From positions 1 to 5,601 of the forward strand of contig JASLXP010000953.1 of NCBI GenBank assembly GCA_030740295.1: a stretch of DNA of 5,601 nt, in the 5' to 3' direction. The stretch comes from Planctomycetota bacterium. GTDB lineage: Bacteria > Planctomycetota > PUPC01 > JACPCR01. Positions 1-5,601 of this stretch are shown here, piece after piece. The notes beneath the pieces were generated by a model. The model worked only from the letters and a program-made list of their open reading frames with translations. It ran no database searches and was not told the origin of the DNA. Numbering within the stretch: the stretch's first letter is position 1; each line of letters begins with the position of its first letter. A program made the position numbers and the translations under genes.

Positions 1-32
1 CCGAATGTGCCACGCGACGATGCACACTTACG

Positions 33-2405
33 TCATTTCACGACTGCTCTGCCGAAGCGACTTACTGGATACTCGGACAGCGTTGCCAAGGTTGGGGACC
101 AGCAATCGAAATCGTTCCAGACATCCCAGTACCGCATCACCTGCATGCGCCAGCCGTTCTCGAGCTTCGCTTTGCCGATATCCAGGGCACTCAAGGGCAC
201 TTTCGCTTCGATCGTGAGAACACCGTTCTCCATGCGGGCAACTCCTGCGGTAAAGTCTTTCCGTTTCGGCGCGACCATGAACACTTCTCCTGCGGAGCTG
301 ATCCTTACCTCCCTGTAATAATCGACCGCGATGTCATCGATATTGGATGCCCATAATTTCGGGTCGCGGTCAGTACGCGCAACCTGAATCCGAATCTCTT
401 CCATCTCGAATGGTTTCTGCGACGGCTTCCTGCGCTTCGGAGCTTCCAGCCGGATGCCAACCAGAAGTTGACTACCAAGCAGAGCCATCCTGATTGAAGA
501 GCGACGCGAGCTGGCGAATCCCCACTGCCACCGGACGAGATTGATTTCCGGTTTACCTGCCCAGAAAGGTTCGGTCATCTTGCCGTCCATGACCGGCAAT
601 GCCTTTGCCTGTCGAAGAGTGATCTCCGGCACCGACTCGCTCCAGGTCTGATAGGCATCCGATTCTTTCAGGAAGGGAGCGAAAATCGTCTGGCGATACC
701 AGCTTGCCCGCTTTCGCTCGATGGTTCCTTCGCCGGTCTCGTTCACGGCCCGGTCAAGCAGTTCCTTGATCTGGTGAGCAACTCCCCGCGGGTAGGTCGT
801 CTGATGAATTTTCCTGATGAAAGCCGCGCCTCTCTCTGTGCCATCGTTCCACGGCACGGTTTCCCAACGCTTTGCGAGGAGCTGAAAGAATTCTTCCATC
901 GTTTTGCCGGCCGGGCCGAACAAGTCTTCGCAGAAATTTCGAATGTGCGCATCCACATCTATATCAGGATCCCATAGCAGGCGGTGCCACAGCCATGCGA
1001 GCAGGTATGAGCTGTATGCCTTTTCACGAATCCCCATCGAAAATTTGCGGCGGAGATATGGATTGAGACCGTTACACAGCTCGCCGCGGACGCTCTCCGC
1101 GTTTTCTCGATGCCATCTGGCAAGCAGATGAGGATAGAAGATGGGGCCATAAGTGAGATTCACGTTGAGCGTGTTGTAGTGCCAGATGGTCAGGCGGTCG
1201 GCGCTTCCAAGTTTTTTGCGCCACCGCTTCATGAGCAGCTTTTGTTCTTCGTTTCTCTCCGGCTCACGGTACATGGCAATGTGCGGCATGCAGAGCATCA
1301 CGTCTACATTGGCCGGCAGTTGGACCGTTCGAGGGGGCTCGCGATAAATGGAGTAGGCCAGCACGGACAGCCTTCGCTTCGGCCAGTGCTCGGCAATGGC
1401 CGTGGCGTACCGGGCGATGAAATCGAAGATCAGCTCCGAGGCGAACGCGGATGCCGGTCCATCCGGGCGAACACGTTTACGGCATCGCTTGCAGTGGCAC
1501 AACGAATTCGCCCGCAGCCCATCGTTGGGGCAGAACCGCACCCGTTCCTTCGTGGGCAATAATTGAAATGGGCTGGCATCGCCGTCTTTGTCCAGAGATT
1601 TCAGATTCTCGATCATCTGCTTCAGTACGCCCGGCTCGGAATAACAGAGGTAGCTTCGGTGCTTGTAACGCCGGTTGATATTCCTCCCGCCACTCTCTCG
1701 AAGCGCGAAATACTCCGGATGGGAATCACCGTAGAGATCGGTCCATTTGAACTGTGTATGGTTCGCCCAGTTGCCGAGGGTATCTCCGAAGCGGAAGGCC
1801 GGATGCCATTTTTCCGCGTATTTTCCGTAAGAGATGACTCCCAGGCGCATACGAAATCGGGGAGCTCTCTCCAGCTCGAACGGCTCGAACTCCACGGTCG
1901 CTCTGCTGGGAATGACTGTGCCCAGGCCGGCCGGATCGCCGAAGTACCACCGCACACCAAGAACCCGCTCGATGAATTCGTAAACGCCGAAAAGTGTCCC
2001 GCGATCGATGCCGTCCGGTGACACCTCGCCAACGATGGCGACACCGTTTTCGAACGGCGCGATCCGAAAGCCCTCCGGATCAAGGCCCTTAGTCGTGACC
2101 TTCTTCGATCTGGCTAATTCGCTGTTGCCGATCAGGATGAGCATTCCCGTTGCTTTCTCTGATTCAGTCTCAGAAATGATTGGAATCATTGCCCCTGTTA
2201 CTCGCCGCACGTAACGCTGCAGAAACTTTGCGGCGTACGCTGTCGTCTCGTCCGGGGGGAAGACGATCTGGCTCGGCTTGTCGGCAAGCACGATGGCGGC
2301 TTTCGGCTTGCCACTTCGAGCAAGGGTCAGACAGAAAGCTTCGTTGTGCATGACCAGACCAAGAGCCAGAGCAAACAACAGATAGAGAGGCTTACGTTGA
2401 AACAC
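33..2405 (-). CDS. Exported DUF4838 protein with C-terminal CBM9-like domain
   Basis: This 790-residue protein is predicted to be exported and to act on carbohydrate; the reaction is unknown. Residues 1-25 form a signal peptide (basic MFQRK, then a hydrophobic run to about residue 18); the cleavage site is unclear and there is no convincing lipobox. Residues about 35-175 resemble the N-terminal domain of GH67 alpha-glucuronidases and GH20 enzymes, ending in the family-typical stretch LGVRWYFGDPAGLGTVIP (149-166). Residues about 180-500 fit DUF4838, with CPNDG (292-296) followed by the cysteine cluster CHCKRC (303-308). Residues about 603-790 look like a CBM9-like beta-sandwich, opening with MDGKMTEPFW (606-615) and closing with WSP (769-771) and FGRAV. 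The start is GTG: an in-frame TAA lies two codons upstream, and the next ATG (codon 19) would remove the signal peptide. A weak GGA lies 10 nt before the GTG. It lies 544 bp downstream of the beta-helix gene on the same strand. The ORF is certain and the family call strong; the substrate is unknown. Confidence 0.9.
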   Translation of the reverse strand: MFQRKPLYLLFALALGLVMHNEAFCLTLARSGKPKAAIVLADKPSQIVFPPDETTAYAAKFLQRYVRRVTGAMIPIISETESEKATGMLILIGNSELARSKKVTTKGLDPEGFRIAPFENGVAIVGEVSPDGIDRGTLFGVYEFIERVLGVRWYFGDPAGLGTVIPSRATVEFEPFELERAPRFRMRLGVISYGKYAEKWHPAFRFGDTLGNWANHTQFKWTDLYGDSHPEYFALRESGGRNINRRYKHRSYLCYSEPGVLKQMIENLKSLDKDGDASPFQLLPTKERVRFCPNDGLRANSLCHCKRCRKRVRPDGPASAFASELIFDFIARYATAIAEHWPKRRLSVLAYSIYREPPRTVQLPANVDVMLCMPHIAMYREPERNEEQKLLMKRWRKKLGSADRLTIWHYNTLNVNLTYGPIFYPHLLARWHRENAESVRGELCNGLNPYLRRKFSMGIREKAYSSYLLAWLWHRLLWDPDIDVDAHIRNFCEDLFGPAGKTMEEFFQLLAKRWETVPWNDGTERGAAFIRKIHQTTYPRGVAHQIKELLDRAVNETGEGTIERKRASWYRQTIFAPFLKESDAYQTWSESVPEITLRQAKALPVMDGKMTEPFWAGKPEINLVRWQWGFASSRRSSIRMALLGSQLLVGIRLEAPKRRKPSQKPFEMEEIRIQVARTDRDPKLWASNIDDIAVDYYREVRISSAGEVFMVAPKRKDFTAGVARMENGVLTIEAKVPLSALDIGKAKLENGWRMQVMRYWDVWNDFDCWSPTLATLSEYPVSRFGRAVVK

Positions 2406-2570
2406 GTTTTAACATTCCGTTCTGGATCTGAGCCACAACTTCCTTGTGATGCATTAAGAGCAAACGAGAAATGCTATCGTACCAAAGATGCAGCGGTCTC
2501 CTCTTTAGTCCTGCAGCGTCAGCTTTTTTGAGAGATGCTGCTTCTAAGAGCACGAATCATATTCCTTGGG
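2406..2570. other. Leader region of the DUF4838 gene, no gene seen
   Basis: These 165 bp lie between the hairpin array and the GTG start of the DUF4838 gene. I see no convincing gene on either strand. The stretch should contain the 5' untranslated region and possibly the promoter of the downstream gene, but I found no pair of -35 and -10 boxes I would defend. A perfect but short palindrome (CACAA-CTTCC-TTGTG, 2434-2448) lies about 30 nt before the start and could be an operator half-site pair or chance. Confidence 0.5.
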
Positions 2571-2578
2571 GCAGCCGG

Positions 2579-2655
2579 GTTGGAGTAACGGCTTTAGCCG
2601 GGACCGAGTTGGCGACAGCTCTCCAGACCCGGCTAAATAAAGCCGTTGCTCCAAC
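2579..2655. repeat. Hairpin 1 of the array
   Basis: The left arm is 2579-2602 (GTTGGAGTAACGGC, then TTTAGCCGGG) and the right arm 2628-2655, around a 25-nt centre. The right arm matches the reverse complement of the left except for an extra TAAA (TAAATAAA instead of TAAA) and one G that still allows a G-T wobble. The left flank carries two extra bases (GCAGCCGGG) compared with hairpin 2 (GCAGGGG). Confidence 0.85.
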
Positions 2656-2716
2656 TCCCGCAGACGTTTCTACAACACCCTCTTCTCCACTTACAGATCG
2701 AAGTTCGGCGTCGTCA

Positions 2717-2795
2717 GCAGGGGTTGGAGTAACGGCTTTAGCCGGGTCTGCCGTACTGCGAAGAACCCGGCTAAAGCCGTGACTCCAACTCCCGC
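2717..2795. repeat. Hairpin 2 of the array, most complete copy
   Basis: The arms are 30 nt each, 2717-2746 and 2766-2795, around a 19-nt centre. The inner 24 nt of the arms (2723-2746 and 2766-2789) are complementary with a single mismatch in CCGTGACTCC. The outer six positions add further pairing (GCAGGG with TCCCGC, one mismatch and one wobble). This copy lacks the TAAA duplication seen in hairpins 1 and 3. Confidence 0.85.
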
Positions 2796-2856
2796 AGACG
2801 TTTCTACAACACCCTCTTCTCCACTTACAGATCGAAGTTCGGCATCGTCAGCAGGG

Positions 2857-2892
2857 GTTGGAGTAACGGCTAAATAAAGCCGTTGCTCCAAC
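2857..2892. repeat. Hairpin 3, shortened copy with an 8-nt loop
   Basis: GTTGGAGTAACGGC (2857-2870) pairs with GCCGTTGCTCCAAC (2879-2892) over 14 positions with one wobble, leaving loop TAAATAAA. The last 26 bases (2867-2892) are identical to 2630-2655 at the end of hairpin 1. The stem is compact enough to form in the transcript running on from the beta-helix gene, but no U-run follows it in that direction, so it is not a standard intrinsic terminator. Confidence 0.85.
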
Positions 2893-2949
2893 AAGTCACG
2901 CCTGAGTTCTTCGCTGCAGGATTAGAAACACCGGGCCCAATGGCCCTTT

Positions 2950-5415
2950 TCACTTCTTCTCTGACTTTTGCCACTCATAGATGGATGGTATCGCGAGCTG
3001 CGGCCTGGGAGCGTTGGTCAAAGCTGCCTTTGTGTTTCCTGAAAGTTCCGGATCGGCCAGGCCGGAGACGAGGCCGCCACCGCCGAACAGTTTGTTGCCG
3101 ATAAGTTCGATGCCGATGCAGTCCGGCGTGGCAAAGTAGGCCATCGGCGACCGGTTGTCCTTCAGCACGAAGACGTTGCCCTTGATGATGTGATCAAAAC
3201 TGGATGTGCGTGCGTAAATGCCGCGGCCTTTTTCCACGACGAAACGATTGTGAAGGATAATCCAGCCTTCATTCATTCCCCCCATCCAGAGCCCGTCGCG
3301 TTCGGATGAGACGTCGCAGTTGTAGACAACGTTGCGCGGGCCATTGGGTCCGTGAGCTGTGTCTTCGGGAGGGGACGCCCAGAGGCCGAAACCGTAACTG
3401 CCGTGCCCTCTGCGCGAGGTGATGATGCATTGCTCCATCAGGTTTTCGTTGGTCCACCCCGAGTGCCACTGGCCGTCGCTTTCGTGAAAGACGCTTTTGC
3501 GGATGACGCATCCGCTGGCAGACCACTGAAAAAGTGGTGCGTGCCGGAGCTTGAACGTCTCGCAGCCTTCCATCAGGCAGTCCCACGAGTGCTCCCATCC
3601 TGCGTAAGCGGTGCCGCCCCCACCCTTGAACCAGGCATCGTCAAACACGCAGTCACGAATCTCACACCATTTGCCGAAGCGGGCATAGACCGGATGCCGG
3701 CCGCACTTTTTCACCGTTATATTCTTTGCCCAGCAATTCATTGCGTGTGAAAACATCACCCCGGTAATCCACAGGTTCTGGGTCTGCTCGAGCGTCAGGT
3801 CTTCGATTCCGCTCTTCTCGATCGGAATCACCTTCTGAACATACGAGCCATCGATAATTGGGAATTCCAGACGCAACGGCTGGTTGATGGTGAGGGTTCT
3901 CCCCTCGACTTTTTCAACGATAACTTCGTAGCGGCGATAGCTGCCCCAACTGCACGCGTTCTTTGTCAGTTTTTTCCAGCGGGGCGTCGGAGGTCCGTCG
4001 ATGAGGATGCAATCGCCGACAGCAAAGACTTCAGTGGATTCCGCCTGCAGTCGCTGGTCGCCACGTTTGCCGTCCGCGGTGAGTTTGATCCTGGGGCTCG
4101 CCCATCCTTCACCATTGAAGGTGATTGCGGCCCGTGTGCTCGGCACTTTCTGAAGCTCGTCGTGTGCGGCTTTCAGCTCGACCTGAATCTGTGTCTTCAC
4201 TTTTTTTCCGCCGCGATAACCGGCAATGCCCGTGAGTGTATAGCTGCCGTCGCGAAGTTTCGCTGACGCGGCCGATCCCGTTGTCGAGCATTCGAATGTG
4301 TTGCCTGAATGTTTGCCTCGCTGCCACGTTCGTAGAACCACGTCCCCCAACATGATGGTCATCTTTCGCAATCCATTCGGACGACAATGCAGAATGATCC
4401 GTGACGACTTGCCTATCGTCTTTCCTTCCTGCGGGTGATAGAAGGCTACACCTGTCTCCGGGATCGCATAACGAAAGACAATCCTGGTCTTGTCCTGACC
4501 GGCCCCGCGAATCACCACGTTGTTGTGACGAACGGTGACTGGTCGATCGAGATAGTAAGTGCCCTGTCCGAGCAGGACGGCACCGCCTCCTTTCTCCCCG
4601 GCCGCGATGCATGCCTTGTCCAGTGCACTCGAATCATCCTCGTCATCGTTCGCCTCTGCGCCGAACTCTTCAATTCGGAGAACGACTTTCACCTCCGGGA
4701 TGCCTCCCTGTACCCCGACCTTTGTCCAGTTCGGATAAACGATGCCGTCCGGGCCGATGACATCCGCGGGTGTCAGGCGTTCCTTTTCTTCCGGGCGAAT
4801 TTTGTATTGGCCTTTCCATGGCGGATCGAGGTTGCCCTTTCCCAAAGAAACGAATTGTAGATCGTCGAGGCATGCATCGACCTCTGCCGCGTTGTAGCTG
4901 TGAATCCAGAGCTGCAGGAACGCAGCTCTGCGCGAGGCGTAAACGGGCAGCTTAAACGGTTGCCACTTCTTGTCAGAACCGCCCAGTCCCCGTTGATATC
5001 GATGTGCCGGAAGCGCCTTACCGTCCTTGCCCAGCACGGTGACATAAATTCCCAGACCGGATCCCGAGATCGGATACACCTTGCCCCTCAACTCGTAGAC
5101 ACCACCGCCGTCGACAGCAACGCGCGGCGCGTAAGCATTCGATCCCCGTTTCTTGTTGGTGTCGGTCACACGGAGAGATTTCTTGCCACTGGCTGCGTGG
5201 TCCGCCGATACCTTGCACATCCTGTCAGGCTCTTCGATGCGCCACACGCTCAGATCCCCTTCAAAGCCGCCATTGGGGATGGGCAGAATTTCAGCCTTAT
5301 CAGGCTGTCTCTCTGCTAGGTCTGCCGCGGCGGATACGCTCAGAAATGCCAGTGCCATTGTCAAGATGAGCCCTGCAGCAGTTCCCCGATTTGAAAGTTC
5401 TTCATATGTGCTCAT
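2950..5415 (-). CDS. Exported right-handed parallel beta-helix protein with N-terminal CBM-like module
   Basis: This 821-residue protein is probably an exported polysaccharide lyase or glycoside hydrolase, or a binding protein of that fold; I cannot name the substrate. The signal peptide is residues 1-31 (hydrophobic 13-29, likely cleavage after ALA-type AAA before D32). Residues about 45-192 resemble a CBM4/9-type jelly roll: NGGFE at 48-52, W58, and closing strand DACLDDLQFVSLG. Residues about 248-318 match the start of pectate-lyase-3-like helices (FGAEANDDEDDSSAL, then GGGAVLLGQGTYYLD and VVIRGAGQDKTRIVF). Residues about 335-415 look like an Ig-like insert (DGSYTLTGIAGYRGGKK). The helix resumes near AAITFNGEG (429-436) and runs to about 795, with repeated short strands (IEDLTLEQT, CEIRDCVFDD, CVIRKSVFH, NVVYNCDVSS). 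The segment 604-725 is rich in His, Trp, Asp, Glu and Asn and may hold the active site. ATG at 5415 has GGTGA at 7 nt spacing. Fold call good; enzymatic role inferred. Confidence 0.9.
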   Translation of the reverse strand: MSTYEELSNRGTAAGLILTMALAFLSVSAAADLAERQPDKAEILPIPNGGFEGDLSVWRIEEPDRMCKVSADHAASGKKSLRVTDTNKKRGSNAYAPRVAVDGGGVYELRGKVYPISGSGLGIYVTVLGKDGKALPAHRYQRGLGGSDKKWQPFKLPVYASRRAAFLQLWIHSYNAAEVDACLDDLQFVSLGKGNLDPPWKGQYKIRPEEKERLTPADVIGPDGIVYPNWTKVGVQGGIPEVKVVLRIEEFGAEANDDEDDSSALDKACIAAGEKGGGAVLLGQGTYYLDRPVTVRHNNVVIRGAGQDKTRIVFRYAIPETGVAFYHPQEGKTIGKSSRIILHCRPNGLRKMTIMLGDVVLRTWQRGKHSGNTFECSTTGSAASAKLRDGSYTLTGIAGYRGGKKVKTQIQVELKAAHDELQKVPSTRAAITFNGEGWASPRIKLTADGKRGDQRLQAESTEVFAVGDCILIDGPPTPRWKKLTKNACSWGSYRRYEVIVEKVEGRTLTINQPLRLEFPIIDGSYVQKVIPIEKSGIEDLTLEQTQNLWITGVMFSHAMNCWAKNITVKKCGRHPVYARFGKWCEIRDCVFDDAWFKGGGGTAYAGWEHSWDCLMEGCETFKLRHAPLFQWSASGCVIRKSVFHESDGQWHSGWTNENLMEQCIITSRRGHGSYGFGLWASPPEDTAHGPNGPRNVVYNCDVSSERDGLWMGGMNEGWIILHNRFVVEKGRGIYARTSSFDHIIKGNVFVLKDNRSPMAYFATPDCIGIELIGNKLFGGGGLVSGLADPELSGNTKAALTNAPRPQLAIPSIYEWQKSEKK

Positions 5416-5422
5416 GAGGTCT

Positions 5423-5427
5423 TCACC
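5423..5427 (-). promoter_or_regulatory. Shine-Dalgarno site of the beta-helix gene
   Basis: On the minus strand, GGTGA lies 7 nt before the ATG at 5415 and is complementary to the 3' end of 16S rRNA (the GGUGA part of UAAGGAGGUGAU). It supports ATG 5415 as the start rather than the internal ATG at codon 20, which would cut into the signal peptide. The TGA within this site is also the stop of the short upstream ORF, so the two reading frames would be adjacent if the short ORF is real. Confidence 0.5.
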
Positions 5428-5464
5428 GCTTGATGGAGTTAATCAGGCCATTGAGGATTCCCAT
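5423..5464 (-). CDS. Possible 13-codon leader ORF upstream of the beta-helix gene
   Basis: A short minus-strand ORF reads MGILNGLINSIKR and stops 7 nt before the beta-helix ATG. It has AGGA 7 nt before its ATG, and its stop codon lies within the GGTGA site of the next gene, an arrangement that would allow translational coupling. The frame is open further upstream, to about 5509, without another ATG, so it may instead be the tail of a decayed gene cut by the repeats at 5513 and beyond. At this length chance is a real alternative. No family is recognisable. Confidence 0.22.
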   Translation of the reverse strand: MGILNGLINSIKR

Positions 5465-5512
5465 TTCGTATTCCTGGTACAGCCCAAGACGGAGGTGTTT
5501 TAACGGATTTCA

Positions 5513-5529
5513 GGGGCGAAGCCCCGGCC
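5513..5529. repeat. REP-like palindrome, copy A
   Basis: GGGGC-GAA-GCCCC followed by GGCC, a 5-bp GC stem with a 3-nt loop. It shares its stem and tail with copy B 69 bp to the right, with only the loop different (GAA versus AAC). The sequence type is familiar from repetitive intergenic palindromes of planctomycete-like genomes. It lies about 100 bp upstream of the beta-helix gene. Confidence 0.7.
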
Positions 5530-5539
5530 GTTTGCCTAG

Positions 5540-5558
5540 CCCAGCCCAACGGGCTGGG
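5540..5558. repeat. Perfect 8-bp palindrome between the REP-like copies
   Basis: CCCAGCCC-AAC-GGGCTGGG is a perfect 8-bp stem with a 3-nt loop. It lies between the two GGGGC-type palindromes and uses the same AAC loop as copy B, so the three form one cluster. It could be a REP-type element; it is too symmetric to assign a strand and no T-run follows, so it is not called as a terminator. Confidence 0.7.
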
Positions 5559-5581
5559 TGAATGGTACAAAGATCTGAAAA

Positions 5582-5598
5582 GGGGCAACGCCCCGGCC
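5582..5598. repeat. REP-like palindrome, copy B
   Basis: GGGGC-AAC-GCCCC followed by GGCC, matching copy A except in the loop. It touches the right edge of the window, so the cluster may continue beyond it. Confidence 0.7.
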
Positions 5599-5601
5599 AT
5601 T

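Larger units (their letters stand above)
2571..2892. repeat. Array of three related hairpins with two identical-type spacers
   Basis: The array has the order hairpin 1, spacer, hairpin 2, spacer, hairpin 3. Each hairpin begins GTTGGAGTAACGGC (at 2579, 2723 and 2857) and ends CTCCAAC. The two spacers (2656-2722 and 2790-2856) are both 67 bp and differ at one base (2710 G versus 2844 A). Seen as tandem direct repeats, 2649-2737 and 2783-2871 match at 88 of 89 positions, offset by 134 bp. Elements of this sequence type are recurrent intergenic palindromes in planctomycete-like genomes (recollection, not checked). Translations through it give spurious AGVGVTALAG-like peptides. It fills the centre of the only large gap in the window, and could fold in RNA or single-stranded DNA. 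Confidence 0.9.

Noticed and set aside
1..32. Terminator or further gene downstream of the DUF4838 stop
   Set aside because: Only 32 bases are available and they show no stem with a T-run and no identifiable start.
1110..2021. Two plus-strand open frames of about 150 codons inside the DUF4838 gene
   Set aside because: They lie opposite a well-supported coding frame with recognisable domains, have unlike-protein composition and no domain pattern; they are antisense shadows.
2434..2448. CACAA-CTTCC-TTGTG palindrome as an operator before the DUF4838 gene
   Set aside because: Only five bases per arm, with no second copy in the window and no promoter to relate it to; chance is sufficient.
2649..2871. 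Possible CRISPR array because of regularly spaced repeats
   Set aside because: There are only two long direct repeats (89 bp), separated by 45 bp that is itself part of a hairpin; the conserved part includes both arms and spacer, and no cas gene is near.
2471..2894. Reading frames on both strands through the hairpin array, with repeated AGVGVTALAG-like peptide
   Set aside because: The peptide repetition comes from the DNA palindromes; there is no ribosome site and no recognisable protein pattern beyond the repeat.
2933..2950. GGGCC-CAAT-GGCCC followed by TTTT as an intrinsic terminator at the end of the beta-helix gene
   Set aside because: The T-run follows the stem only on the plus strand, where no gene ends; in the direction of the beta-helix gene the stem is 5 bp and no U-run follows.
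4109..4612. A 167-codon minus-strand frame inside the beta-helix gene
   Set aside because: It is very rich in Arg and Ser, shows no domain, and overlaps the better supported frame on the same strand.

Overview
The window holds two long secreted-protein genes, both on the minus strand, set among palindromic repeats. It suggests a saccharolytic bacterium of the PVC group, most likely Planctomycetota; Lentisphaerota, Kiritimatiellota, Verrucomicrobiota or Hydrogenedentota are also possible. Three things point this way: a DUF4838 protein with a CBM9-like tail, a large exported parallel beta-helix protein, and intergenic hairpins of the types GGAGTAACGGCTTTAGCCGGG-like, GGGGC-NNN-GCCCCGGCC and CCCAGCCC-AAC-GGGCTGGG, which I associate with these genomes. 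The taxonomic call is inference; no marker gene is present.

Layout in the direction of transcription (right to left): positions 5510-5601 carry REP-like GC-rich palindromes. A short leader with a possible 13-codon ORF follows. Next is the beta-helix gene (5415 down to 2950): signal peptide, N-terminal jelly-roll module, and a pectate-lyase-like beta-helix that appears to be interrupted by an Ig-like insert. A 544-bp gap (2949-2406) follows, with an array of three related hairpins separated by two almost identical 67-bp spacers. Then comes the DUF4838 gene (2405 down to 33), which starts with GTG and ends just inside the left edge.

Both proteins look exported and built for carbohydrate: one has a GH67/GH20-related fold with a C-terminal CBM9-like domain, the other a carbohydrate-binding-like module on a beta-helix of the sort found in polysaccharide lyases and some glycoside hydrolases. 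They may act on the same complex polysaccharide, but no transporter, regulator, sulfatase or classic glycosidase is visible to fix the substrate. The long hairpin-filled gap makes simple co-transcription uncertain.

No RNA gene, CRISPR array, transposase or complete mobile element was found. The least ordinary features are the hairpin array, whose third element looks like a collapsed version of the first, the putative Ig insertion in the beta-helix protein, and the conserved-looking polar core of that helix.
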